Part shown: in pieces, positions 34,755 through 43,113 of the stretch
Layout: every line of letters begins with the position of its first letter
How positions within the stretch are numbered: the stretch's first letter is position 1
Source of the DNA: Gemmobacter aquaticus
GTDB taxonomy: Bacteria > Pseudomonadota > Alphaproteobacteria > Rhodobacterales > Rhodobacteraceae
Reading direction: 5' to 3'
Length of the DNA stretch: 64,000 nt
NCBI RefSeq assembly: GCF_007859075.1
Contig: NZ_VOAK01000011.1
Location: forward strand, 62,001-126,000
Notes under the pieces: model-generated
Databases searched by the model: none
What the model was told of the DNA's origin: nothing
The model's input: only the letters and a program-made list of their open reading frames with translations
Position numbers and translations under genes: made by a program

Positions 34755-35789
34755 ATGAGAGCCATCGTCATTCACGCCGCCCGCGACCTTCGGATCGAGG
34801 ATCACCCCGAGGAAGCGCCCGGCCCGGGTCAGCTGCGCCTGCGGCTGGCAACGGGTGGGGTCTGCGGATCGGACCTGCACTACTACAATCACGGTGGCTT
34901 CGGCGCGGTCCGGCTGAAAGAGCCGATGATCCTCGGGCACGAGGTATCGGCCCGGGTCGAAGAGGTGGGGCCGGGTGTTACGGGCTTTGCGCCCGGTCAG
35001 CTTGTCGCCGTTTCGCCCTCGCGCCCCTGCGGAACCTGCCGCTACTGCCTTGAAGGCTTGCCGAACCAGTGTCTGAACATGCGGTTCTACGGTAGCGCCA
35101 TGCCATTCCCGCATATTCAGGGCGCCTTCCGCGAAGTGCTTGTGGCCGATGTCGCGCAATGCGTCGATGCCACCGGCCTGACGCCGGGGGAAGCCGCGAT
35201 GGCCGAACCGCTGGCCGTGACGTTGCATGCCACGACCCGCGCCGGAACGATGCTGGGCAAACGGGTGCTGGTCACCGGCTGCGGCCCGATCGGGGTTCTG
35301 TCGATCCTCGCGGCCAGACGGGCAGGGGCGGCCGAGATCGTGGCGACCGACCTTTCCGATTTCACCCTGTCGCTGGCGCGCAAGGTGGGGGCGGATCGCG
35401 TGATCAACACGGGCACCGAACCGGATGCATTGGCTGCCTATGCCGAGGGCAAGGGCCATTTCGATGTGCTCTATGAATGCACCGGGGTTGCTGCGGCCCT
35501 TGCCGGCGGGATCGCCGCGCTGCGCCCGCGCGGGGTGATCCTGCAACTGGGTCTTGGTGGCGACATGAGCCTGCCAATGATGGCCATCACCGCCAAGGAA
35601 CTGGATCTGCGCGGCAGCTTCCGATTCCATACCGAGTTTGCTACGGGGGTGGCCTTGATGCGGGCGGGGCTGATCGACGTCAAACCCCTGATCACCCATA
35701 CCGTGCCGCTTGCCAGTGCCGAAGATGCGTTCCGCGTCGCCTCGGATCGCAGTCAGGCCATGAAGGCGCAGATCAGCTTCGCTGATTGA
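34755..35789 (+). CDS. idnD: L-idonate 5-dehydrogenase-like zinc alcohol dehydrogenase
   Basis: 344 residues, zinc-dependent medium-chain dehydrogenase. Catalytic zinc ligands lie in GGVCGSDLHYY and GHEVSA, the structural zinc cluster in CGTCRYCLEGLPNQC, and the NAD-binding motif in VTGCGPIGVL. The HYYNHGGFGAVRLKEPMILGHE stretch is characteristic of IdnD, which oxidises L-idonate to 5-ketogluconate. It follows the hydroxyacid dehydrogenase by 14 bases. Its 3' end overlaps the convergent GarR-like gene by 17 bases. Confidence 0.9.
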   Translation: MRAIVIHAARDLRIEDHPEEAPGPGQLRLRLATGGVCGSDLHYYNHGGFGAVRLKEPMILGHEVSARVEEVGPGVTGFAPGQLVAVSPSRPCGTCRYCLEGLPNQCLNMRFYGSAMPFPHIQGAFREVLVADVAQCVDATGLTPGEAAMAEPLAVTLHATTRAGTMLGKRVLVTGCGPIGVLSILAARRAGAAEIVATDLSDFTLSLARKVGADRVINTGTEPDALAAYAEGKGHFDVLYECTGVAAALAGGIAALRPRGVILQLGLGGDMSLPMMAITAKELDLRGSFRFHTEFATGVALMRAGLIDVKPLITHTVPLASAEDAFRVASDRSQAMKAQISFAD

Positions 35790-36633
35790 GCCAGAGCCAA
35801 TAGGCCGAATGGTCGAGGTCGGCACCCTGCTGCACCTCGACCAGATCACGGAAGGCCGCCTGCACGGTCTTGGACAAAGGCAGGTCGAGGTCTGTGTCTG
35901 ACGCGAGCACCATCGCGTTGTCCAGATCCTTGAGTTGCGCGGAACTGCGCCCGCCGGGGAGGAAGTCGCCTTCGACCATGCGCCGCCCGTGCAATTCAAG
36001 GATGCGACTGTCGGCAAATCCCCCGCGCAGCGCCTCACGCAGGGCAGCCGGATCGCAGCCTCCCTCGGCACCCAGCCGAAGCCCCTCGGCCACCGCGCCG
36101 ATGGTGATCGCAACGATCAGCTGGTTGGCAAGCTTTGCCACCTGTCCTGCGCCCGATGCGCCCAAATAGGACGGGCGCCCCAGAATGCGCAGCACCGGGG
36201 CCATGCGCCCGGCCAGATCGGCATCGCCGCCTACAAAGATTGAAAGCGTGCCCGCCTCTGCCCCGACTACGCCGCCGGACACCGGGGCATCCAGATAGCC
36301 ACAGCCGCGCGCCTGCGCCATTGCGGCCAGCGCGCGATCCGTCGCCGGATCGACAGAGCCCATATCGATGAAGCAGGCCCCGGCCCGCGCTGCCGCCAGC
36401 GCGCCCTGATCCAGCAGAACCGCGCGCGTGGCCGGACCGTCGAGCAGCATGATGATGACAAGGTCGGCCTCTGCCACCGCCGCGGCCGGGGTGGGGGCAG
36501 TTTGCGCCACATCCGCCAGCGCCGCCGACCGCGCGGCGTTGCGGTTCCAGACGGTCACCTCATGACCGGCCGCTGCCAACCGGCGGGCCATTGGCGCGCC
36601 CATGAGGCCAGTACCCAGAACGGCGATCTTCAT
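35773..36633 (-). CDS. NAD(P)-dependent beta-hydroxyacid dehydrogenase (GarR/HIBADH family, second copy)
   Basis: 286 residues. VLGTGLMGAPMARRLAAAG, DAPVSGGVVGAEAGTL and the catalytic lysine in GQVAKLANQLIVAI mark the tartronate-semialdehyde/hydroxyisobutyrate reductase family. I chose the ATG at 36633 (MKIAVLGTG). The frame stays open far upstream, but that is shadow sequence of other genes. Its start overlaps the stop of the GlcG-like gene (ATGA). The substrate is unknown and differs in sequence detail from the copy at 31548. Confidence 0.88.
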   Translation of the reverse strand: MKIAVLGTGLMGAPMARRLAAAGHEVTVWNRNAARSAALADVAQTAPTPAAAVAEADLVIIMLLDGPATRAVLLDQGALAAARAGACFIDMGSVDPATDRALAAMAQARGCGYLDAPVSGGVVGAEAGTLSIFVGGDADLAGRMAPVLRILGRPSYLGASGAGQVAKLANQLIVAITIGAVAEGLRLGAEGGCDPAALREALRGGFADSRILELHGRRMVEGDFLPGGRSSAQLKDLDNAMVLASDTDLDLPLSKTVQAAFRDLVEVQQGADLDHSAYWLWLNQRS

Positions 36634-37049
36634 TGCGCACTTGCCCCGATTGCGGCCAGCGCCGCTGCGGCAACGGCCACATCCTGTTCGCCTGTGCCCG
36701 ACCCGATCCCGATTCCGCCCAGAAGGACGCCGTTGCGAATGATCGGCAACCCACCCGGCAGCCCGGTCATGGTGCCTTCCGTTGCAAGCGGAATCGAGGT
36801 GCGGACTGCTTCGGGCAGCGCGGATGATGGCCGTCCGGTCGATGCCGCCGTCTGCGCCTTGGCCCGTGCGGACCGCATCGACAGCACCCTGGCACCCACC
36901 ATGCGAAACGAGGCAAGCTCGACTGCAGAGGCATCGACGATCACGATGCATTGCGGCTGACCCATCCCGGTGGCAGTCTCGACGGCGGTCTGCACGAGCA
37001 AGGCGACCGCCGCATCGGTCAGCCTCTCGGTTGGCGTAGTGATCTGCAT
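36630..37049 (-). CDS. GlcG/HbpS-family protein (DUF336), cytoplasmic
   Basis: 139 residues without a signal peptide, unlike the secreted relative at 20935-21417. The domain pattern is visible in GQPQCIVIVDASAVELASFRMVGARVLSMRSARAKAQTAA, then GGLPIIRNGVLLGGIGIGSGTGEQDVAVAAAAL. GlcG-type proteins often travel with glycolate or sugar-acid genes, and their function is not settled. It is coupled by ATGA to the downstream GarR-like dehydrogenase and divergent from the SMP-30 lactonase, with an operator between. Confidence 0.8.
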   Translation of the reverse strand: MQITTPTERLTDAAVALLVQTAVETATGMGQPQCIVIVDASAVELASFRMVGARVLSMRSARAKAQTAASTGRPSSALPEAVRTSIPLATEGTMTGLPGGLPIIRNGVLLGGIGIGSGTGEQDVAVAAAALAAIGASAQ

Positions 37050-37077
37050 GGCAGCCCTTTCGGTTTGACGTCTGATC

Positions 37078-37093
37078 TTGGTATCGATAACAA
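37078..37093. promoter_or_regulatory. LacI-type operator between glcG-like and SMP-30 genes
   Basis: TTGGTATCGATAACAA, essentially the same 16 bases as the site at 27225, in the 67-base divergent promoter region. Confidence 0.7.
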
Positions 37094-37116
37094 TATGTGC
37101 CGGGGAGGAAACCGCA

Positions 37117-38007
37117 ATGTCGTTCTTTGTCTGCGATGACCCGCAATTCGCATCCTACGTTCTGGGGAACGCCCCAGTAAAGCAGCTGGCGACCGGATAT
37201 GACTGGGTCGAAGGGCCGGTCTGGTTCGGTGACATGGGGTGCCTGCTGTTCTCCGACATCCCGAACAACCGTATCCTTCGGCTGGACGATGCGGGCGTGT
37301 CGACGTTTCGGTCCCCGTCGAACTTCTCCAATGGGCACACCCGCGACCTTCAGGGCCGGCTCGTCAGCTGCGAGCATGGCGGGCGCCGTGTCACCCGCAC
37401 CGAATGGGATGGCCGCGTGACGGTGATCGCCGACAGCTATCAGGGCAAGCCCCTCAACAGCCCCAATGACGTGATCGTCGCGCGCGATGGCGCGATCTGG
37501 TTCAGCGACCCGCATTACGGCATCATGACTGACTACGAAGGCTACCGCGCCGAGCAAGAGTTGCCCTGCAATGTCTATCGGGTTGATCCAGGTGGGCGGA
37601 TCGAGGCGGTGATCACCGACATGGCCTGCCCGAACGGCCTCGCCTTCAGCCCGGACGAACGGCTGCTCTATGTCGCTGACACCGGGCGGATGTTCTCGGA
37701 CGATCCGCAGCATATTCGTGTCTATGACATGGTGGACGGGCGCCCGGCGAACGGACGGCTTTTCCACACCATCGCGCCGGGGTGCGCCGATGGCATCCGG
37801 CTGGATAGCGAAGGGAACCTCTGGTCCTCGGCCGGCGATGGCGTACATTGTATTGCCCCCGATGGCCGGCGCCTTGGTCGCATCCTCGTGCCCGAGCGGG
37901 TCTCGAATATCTGCTTCGGGGGCAGGGCAAAAAACAGATTGTTCATTACAGCGACGACCAGCGTCTATTCTGTCGTCCTGAACCGGAAGGGGGCACAGTG
38001 TCCATGA
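37117..38007 (+). CDS. SMP-30/gluconolactonase family protein
   Basis: 296 residues, six-bladed propeller lactonase. Family signatures are EGPVWFGDMGCLLFSDIPNNRILRL, NGHTRDLQGRLVSCEHGGRRVTR, SPNDVIVARDGAIWFSDPHYGI and PNGLAFSPDERLLYVADTG, whose Glu, Asn and Asp ligands bind the catalytic divalent metal. It hydrolyses an aldonolactone, here most likely gluconolactone or a relative, to the acid. No signal peptide, so it is cytoplasmic. GGGGAGGA precedes the ATG at 37117. Its stop overlaps the gnd start (ATGA). Confidence 0.9.
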   Translation: MSFFVCDDPQFASYVLGNAPVKQLATGYDWVEGPVWFGDMGCLLFSDIPNNRILRLDDAGVSTFRSPSNFSNGHTRDLQGRLVSCEHGGRRVTRTEWDGRVTVIADSYQGKPLNSPNDVIVARDGAIWFSDPHYGIMTDYEGYRAEQELPCNVYRVDPGGRIEAVITDMACPNGLAFSPDERLLYVADTGRMFSDDPQHIRVYDMVDGRPANGRLFHTIAPGCADGIRLDSEGNLWSSAGDGVHCIAPDGRRLGRILVPERVSNICFGGRAKNRLFITATTSVYSVVLNRKGAQCP

Positions 38008-39440
38008 CTGACAAAAGCATGAACGGGGTAGGGCAGGCGAACATCGGGTTGATCGGTCTGGGCACGATGGGGGCGGCTCTTGCGCTGAACATCGCCGAGA
38101 AAGGGTTTCCCATCGCGGTATGGAACCGCACCACCAGCGTGACGCAGGCGTTCCATGCGGGCGCAGGTGCCCTTGCCGCCCGCATCGTTCCAACCGAAAC
38201 ACTGGCCGCGCTGGTCTCGGCGATTGCCGCGCCCCGCACGATCATCCTGATGGTGCCCGCAGGCCCCGCCGTCGATCAACAGCTTGAGGCGCTGGCGCCC
38301 TATCTGGGCCCCGATGATCTGGTCGTCGATGCCGGCAACGCGAACTTCCACGACACCAATCGCCGCACAGCCGCAGGTCTGCCCTTTCGCTTCGTGGGCA
38401 TTGGCGTCTCGGGTGGGGAAGAGGGCGCGCGCCACGGCCCCGCGATCATGGTCGGCGGCGCCGCCGAGGACTGGCAACGCCTTTCGCCCGTCCTGCAGGC
38501 CATTGCCGCCCGCACTGAGGACGGCACGCCCTGCGCCGACTGGATGGGCCCTGCGGGTGCGGGCCACTTCGTCAAGGCCGTACACAACGGTATCGAATAT
38601 GCCGACATGCAGATGATCGCCGAAACCTATGGCGTGATGCGGGATGGCATGGGGCTTGCCTCTGAAGCGATCGGCCAGATCTTCGCCCGCTGGAACGAGG
38701 GCACATTGCGGTCCTATCTGGTGGAAATCTCTGCCGCCGTGGCGCTTGCCCGCGATCCGGTGGCGGGTGGGCCGCTTCTGGACATGATTGTCGATGCGGC
38801 GGGGCAAAAGGGCACCGGGCGCTGGACGGCGATCGAGGCGCAGAATCTTGCAGCCCCGATCCCGGTGATCGAAGCGGCCGTCATGGCGCGCAACGTCTCG
38901 GCCCGCAGGGCCGAGCGTGCGATCGGAGAGGCGCTGTTCGGGGCGGCACCGCAGCGTCTGGACGGGGTGCTGACGGCGGATGATCTGGAGCAGGCCCTGA
39001 TCGCGGGCAAGATCCTTTGCTACGCGCAGGGCTTTGCGATGATGACGGCTGCGGGTGCCGAGTTTGGCTGGGCGCTCGACATGCCCGCGATCGCGCGGGT
39101 CTGGCGTGCGGGCTGCATCATCCGCTCGGCCATGCTGAACGACATGGCGAACGCGCTTTCCGAAGACCCCGCCCGCAACCTGATCCTTGCGCCGTTCTTT
39201 GCCGATCATCTGCGTCATTGCCTGCCCGCGCTGCGTCGGGTTGTGGCTGCCGGGGCGCAGAACGGGCTGGCGCTGCCTGCGCTGGCCAGCGGCCTTGCGT
39301 GGTTTGACATGATGCGCACCGCGCGCGGTACGGCGAACATGATTCAGGGTCAGCGGGACTATTTCGGTCTGCACGGATTCCAGCGGCTTGATGGCATTGA
39401 TCGTCCGCACGGGCCTTGGGCTGCCGGAGCGTCGGCCTGA
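38004..39440 (+). CDS. gnd: 6-phosphogluconate dehydrogenase, decarboxylating
   Basis: 478 residues, typical of the long decarboxylating enzyme. Rossmann motif IGLGTMGAALALNIAEKG; GIGVSGGEEGARHGPAIMVGG; catalytic lysine and histidine in GHFVKAVHNGIEYADMQMIAETYG; C-terminal FGLHGFQRLD. It oxidises 6-phosphogluconate to ribulose 5-phosphate, CO2 and NAD(P)H. It is coupled to the lactonase upstream (ATGA) and the LacI gene downstream (TGATG). Rhodobacteraceae often use only the Entner-Doudoroff route, so an island-borne gnd is notable. Confidence 0.95.
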   Translation: MTDKSMNGVGQANIGLIGLGTMGAALALNIAEKGFPIAVWNRTTSVTQAFHAGAGALAARIVPTETLAALVSAIAAPRTIILMVPAGPAVDQQLEALAPYLGPDDLVVDAGNANFHDTNRRTAAGLPFRFVGIGVSGGEEGARHGPAIMVGGAAEDWQRLSPVLQAIAARTEDGTPCADWMGPAGAGHFVKAVHNGIEYADMQMIAETYGVMRDGMGLASEAIGQIFARWNEGTLRSYLVEISAAVALARDPVAGGPLLDMIVDAAGQKGTGRWTAIEAQNLAAPIPVIEAAVMARNVSARRAERAIGEALFGAAPQRLDGVLTADDLEQALIAGKILCYAQGFAMMTAAGAEFGWALDMPAIARVWRAGCIIRSAMLNDMANALSEDPARNLILAPFFADHLRHCLPALRRVVAAGAQNGLALPALASGLAWFDMMRTARGTANMIQGQRDYFGLHGFQRLDGIDRPHGPWAAGASA

Positions 39441-40507
39441 TGAAGCCACCCTATCCGCGCCGTGTCGTGACGCAGGCCGATGTCTCGGCGGACTGCGGCC
39501 TGTCCGAGATGACGGTCAGCCGCGTGCTGCGCGGACAGGCCGGGGTCTCGGCGCGCAACGCGGAAAAGGTTCGTGAGTCAGCCCGCAAGCTGGGCTATGT
39601 AGCCAATCGCATTGCCGGGGCGCTGGCCGGGGCGCCTGTGCCGCTGGTTGCCGTGATCGTGCCGAGCCTTTCGAACATGGTCTTTCCCGAAGTGCTCATG
39701 GGCCTCGCAGAGGGGTTTGAGGGCACGCCGCTTCAGTCGGTGCTGGGTCTGAGCAACTATAGCCCCGTCACCGAAGAGCGCGTGCTGGCCGAGCTTCTAG
39801 CCTGGCGCCCGGCGGCAGTGGTGCTGACCGGTCTCGACCACAGTGCGACGACGCACGACCTTCTTGCCCGCGCCAATGTGCCGGTGGTGGAGATCATGGA
39901 CAGCGACGGCACGGGGATTGATTGCCTCGTCGGTCTCTCGCAGCGTGCGGCGGGGGCGGGGATGGCACAGGCGGTCATCGCCGCCGGATATCGCAATGTC
40001 GTGCTGCTTCGGTCAAACCAACAAGCCGACCGGCGTCAGGACAGCCGCTTTGCCGGGTTCTGCGACGCGCTTCAGGCGGCGGGCGTGCCAGTTCTGGGAA
40101 GCGTTTGTTACCGCGGCGCAAGTTCGGTTCCCAAGGGCCGCACGCTGGCGGCCGAGGCACTGGAGCGCTGGCCCGAGGCCGAGTTTCTCTATTGCACGAA
40201 TGACATGATCGCGGCGGGCGCGCTTTTCGCACTGGAGGCAGCGGGGCGGAACGTGCCGGAAGACATCGGACTTGCGGGCTTCAGTGGGCTTGAGCTGCTC
40301 GCAGGTCTGACGCGGCGGGTTGCGACCACCGATGTGCAACGGTTCGAGATCGGGCGTCAGGCCGCGCAGATGATTGTAGAACGTCTGGCTGGCGCCGAGC
40401 CCGGATTGCGACATGAGCTTCGCCCCGTCGTAGATGCGGGTGACACGTTGCGCCTTCAGCCGGTTTCGCCCGCGATCAACCGGGTCGGGATCACCGTCAC
40501 CTCCTGA
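39440..40507 (+). CDS. LacI-family transcriptional regulator (R3)
   Basis: 355 residues. Helix-turn-helix VTQADVSADCGLSEMTVSRVLRGQAGVSARN, hinge GYVANRIAGALAGA, ligand domain PLVAVIVPSLSNMVFPEVLMGLAEGF through IGLAGFSGLELLAGLTRRVATTDVQ. It is the last gene of the lactonase-gnd-R3 operon (TGATG overlap with gnd). Its 3' end overlaps the convergent LacI gene R4 by 52 bases, so the two transcripts would be complementary there. Confidence 0.92.
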   Translation: MKPPYPRRVVTQADVSADCGLSEMTVSRVLRGQAGVSARNAEKVRESARKLGYVANRIAGALAGAPVPLVAVIVPSLSNMVFPEVLMGLAEGFEGTPLQSVLGLSNYSPVTEERVLAELLAWRPAAVVLTGLDHSATTHDLLARANVPVVEIMDSDGTGIDCLVGLSQRAAGAGMAQAVIAAGYRNVVLLRSNQQADRRQDSRFAGFCDALQAAGVPVLGSVCYRGASSVPKGRTLAAEALERWPEAEFLYCTNDMIAAGALFALEAAGRNVPEDIGLAGFSGLELLAGLTRRVATTDVQRFEIGRQAAQMIVERLAGAEPGLRHELRPVVDAGDTLRLQPVSPAINRVGITVTS

Positions 40508-41505
40508 CCGGCTTCGCCCTTCAGCCGCGCCACCAGCGCCTCGGCAGCCGCCTTCCCGATTCCTGTCGTGGGAACCTGGGTTGTTGTCAGCCGTCGCGGA
40601 AGGATGGAGGCGGCCTCCATCCCTCCCCAACCTGCGATACCGATGTCTTCGGGCACGCGCAGCCCGCGCGACTGGCAATAGGCCATGCCGCCGATCGCCA
40701 TTTCGTCATTGTGGAAGTAGACCACATCCAAAGGCTTGCCGCGTGCAAGCAAAGTCTCCATCCCGCAGTAGCCTGCGTAAAAGCCCGGCGCGTCATGCAA
40801 CACCTCGGCATCGACCAGCGGATACCCCATCCGGGCCAGCATGTCGCGGAACCCCTCCAGCCGGGCAGCACCCATCACGTCAGACCGCGCCAGCGCGCCG
40901 ACATATCCCGCGCGCCTGCGCCCGCGCCCCAGCAGGTGCCGCGCCATCTCGGCCCCGCAATCGACATGCGAAAACCCCACCGACATGTCGATGGGGCTGG
41001 TGGTCAGGTCCCATAGCTCCACCACCGGCAGGGCGGCGCGGCGCAAAAGGTCGACGGTGCCCGGTGTGTGGTTGCGACCCGACAGGATCAGCCCCGCCGG
41101 GCGCCAGCTAATGACCTGTCGCACCCAGGCCTCTTCCTCTTCGGCAGAGTGGTTGTTGGCGCCGATCATCAATTGATAGCCCAGCCGGCTGAGCGCCCGG
41201 TCAACCCCGTCGAGCACATGGCCAAACAGCCCCGAAGTCAGGCGCGGCACGCACATGCCGACCAGCGTGCCGGCCTGATCGGCCCCAAAGGCCGCTGCCA
41301 GCCGGTTGGGCACATAGCCCAGCCGAGCGGCCTCGGACAGGACTTTGTCGCGCGTCTCGTCAGAAAAGCCCGTTCCCCCGCGCAGCACGCGGCTGACGGT
41401 CATTTTCGACACACCTGCCGCGCGGGCAATGGCCTCCAGATTGGCTTTCATCGCTGTGTTTCCCGCCGGGTCCTGCGTTGGGCGCCGTCGCTTGGCTGCC
41501 GCCAT
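40456..41505 (-). CDS. LacI-family transcriptional regulator (R4)
   Basis: 349 residues. NLEAIARAAGVSKMTVSRVLRGGTGFSDE and hinge GYVPNRLAAAFGAD, then a ligand domain (GTLVGMCVPRLTSGLFGHVLDGVDRAL). The first 18 residues are a basic extension; MKANLEAIAR at residue 19 could be the real start. It is divergent from the sugar ABC transporter, and two perfect operators lie between them, one touching its own start codon. Probably the direct regulator of the ABC operon. Confidence 0.92.
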   Translation of the reverse strand: MAAAKRRRPTQDPAGNTAMKANLEAIARAAGVSKMTVSRVLRGGTGFSDETRDKVLSEAARLGYVPNRLAAAFGADQAGTLVGMCVPRLTSGLFGHVLDGVDRALSRLGYQLMIGANNHSAEEEEAWVRQVISWRPAGLILSGRNHTPGTVDLLRRAALPVVELWDLTTSPIDMSVGFSHVDCGAEMARHLLGRGRRRAGYVGALARSDVMGAARLEGFRDMLARMGYPLVDAEVLHDAPGFYAGYCGMETLLARGKPLDVVYFHNDEMAIGGMAYCQSRGLRVPEDIGIAGWGGMEAASILPRRLTTTQVPTTGIGKAAAEALVARLKGEAGQEVTVIPTRLIAGETG

Positions 41506-41572
41506 GTTATCGATAACTTTTCTCTTGACAGCAAGATGCGATCGGCTCAGTTTAGGCTACGTTACCGGTAAC
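41506..41572. promoter_or_regulatory. Two LacI-type operators upstream of the sugar ABC operon
   Basis: GTTATCGATAAC at 41506-41517, abutting the R4 start codon, and GTTACCGGTAAC at 41561-41572. Both are perfect 12-base palindromes, 55 bases apart centre to centre, a spacing compatible with looping or with one site per divergent promoter. Confidence 0.72.
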
Positions 41573-41612
41573 CTTGACGCAAGATCGGGCCGGAAACAAG
41601 GGAGGAGATTAC

Positions 41613-43106
41613 ATGGAACCGTCATCGGACGGCCTGTTCTTTGATCGCGTCGTCAAGTCCTTTGGCGGCACGCGGGCGCTGAAGGGTGTCTCGCTCAAGA
41701 TCGCGCGTGGTGAGATCGTGGCCCTGTTGGGCGAGAACGGCGCAGGCAAATCAACATTGATCAAGGTGCTGGGCGGCATCCATCGCCCTGATGAGGGCGG
41801 CGTCTTCATCGACGGTGAGCCCTACGCCCATGAGGCCGGGCGTGCAGGAGGCCAGAAGGTGGCCTTCATCCATCAGGACCTCGGCCTGATCGAATGGATG
41901 AGCGTGGCTGAAAACATCGCGCTTGCCCTTGGCTATGTGCGTCGCGGCCGCCGGATCGACTGGTCCGCGACCGAGGCTGCGGCCGACGCGGCGCTGCGGC
42001 TGGTCGAGGCTGATTTCAGTGCCACCGCGCGCGTCTCAAGCCTGACACGCACGCAGAAATCGCTGGTGGCCATTGCCCGCGCGCTGGCGCAGGACTGCGA
42101 TTTTCTGGTGCTGGATGAACCCACCGCCAGCCTTCCGGCGGATGAGGTGGAGCGGCTTTTTGCTGCGCTGCGCCCCCTCAAGGCGCGCGGCGTCGGCATG
42201 ATCTACGTCAGCCACCGCCTTGACGAGATCTTCCGGATTGCGGGGCGGGTTGCCGTGCTGCGGGACGGGCAGATGGTGGGCATGCGCCCGATCGACCACA
42301 CGACCCCGGACGAACTGGTCAGCCTGATCGTCGGCCGCAAGGCCCGGGAGATCGCGCGTCCTGCCGTGCAGGAGGGGCCTGCGATCCTGCAGGTGGAGGA
42401 TTTGCGCACCGATGCCGTCGGGCCTGTCAGCTTTCAGATCCGGCGGGGGGAACTTCTGGGCCTTGCCGGATTGCGCGGGGCGGGGCACGAGGATGTGGGC
42501 CGCGCGCTTTTTGGCATGGCCACGCATACAGGGCGCATCACCCTGAACGGCGTGTCGCCGGATCTGCGCAACCCGCAGGTGGCGATGCGCTCGGGCATCG
42601 GCCTTGTCGCCCGTGACCGCGTCGGCGAAAGCGTGGCGCCGGGTCTGACCATCCGCGAGAACGCCTTCCTCAACCCCTCGGCCATAGGGCGGCGCCTTTT
42701 CAGCCTTCTGGCCCCCGCCCGCGAAGAAGAAATGGCACGCGCCATGGGCCGTCAGGTGGGGCTTTCGCCCAACGATCCGACCTTGACCATCGAGGCGCTA
42801 TCGGGCGGCAACCAGCAGAAGGTCGTCATGGGCCGCTGGCTGGGATCGGACCGCCAGCTTCTGGTGACCGAAGACCCGACGGCCGGCGTCGATGTCGGCG
42901 CCAAGGCCGAGATTTATCACCTGCTCTACCAGGCGCTGGCCAGCGGCATGGGCGTTCTGGTTGTCTCGACCGATTTTGAGGAAATCGCGAACATCTGTCA
43001 CCGCGCCATCGTGTTCTCGCGCGGGCTTCCCGTCGCCGAGTTGAGCGGCGTCGAACTTTCCACCGAATCCCTGATCCAGGCCGCATCGGCCGGTGAAGTT
43101 GCCTGA
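41613..43106 (+). CDS. Sugar ABC transporter ATP-binding protein (RbsA/MglA type)
   Basis: 497 residues with two fused nucleotide-binding domains. The first has Walker A GENGAGKST, Walker B FLVLDEPTASLP and the H-loop YVSHRLDEIFRIAGR. The second lacks a proper Walker A, as usual in this class, but has ALSGGNQQKVVMGRWL. It powers a monosaccharide importer with the permease and binding protein that follow. Strong GGAGGAG site before the ATG at 41613. Ends 8 bases before the permease ATG. Confidence 0.93.
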   Translation: MEPSSDGLFFDRVVKSFGGTRALKGVSLKIARGEIVALLGENGAGKSTLIKVLGGIHRPDEGGVFIDGEPYAHEAGRAGGQKVAFIHQDLGLIEWMSVAENIALALGYVRRGRRIDWSATEAAADAALRLVEADFSATARVSSLTRTQKSLVAIARALAQDCDFLVLDEPTASLPADEVERLFAALRPLKARGVGMIYVSHRLDEIFRIAGRVAVLRDGQMVGMRPIDHTTPDELVSLIVGRKAREIARPAVQEGPAILQVEDLRTDAVGPVSFQIRRGELLGLAGLRGAGHEDVGRALFGMATHTGRITLNGVSPDLRNPQVAMRSGIGLVARDRVGESVAPGLTIRENAFLNPSAIGRRLFSLLAPAREEEMARAMGRQVGLSPNDPTLTIEALSGGNQQKVVMGRWLGSDRQLLVTEDPTAGVDVGAKAEIYHLLYQALASGMGVLVVSTDFEEIANICHRAIVFSRGLPVAELSGVELSTESLIQAASAGEVA

Positions 43107-43113
43107 GGACATC

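Noticed and set aside
35773-38202. 809-codon minus-strand open frame
   Set aside because: Only the part starting at 36633 (MKIAVLGTG) encodes a dehydrogenase; the rest is antisense to the SMP-30 and gnd genes and frame-shifted through the GlcG-like gene.
37965-39449. 494-codon minus-strand open frame
   Set aside because: Antisense shadow of gnd; Arg/His-rich composition without family motifs, a usual artefact of high-GC genes.
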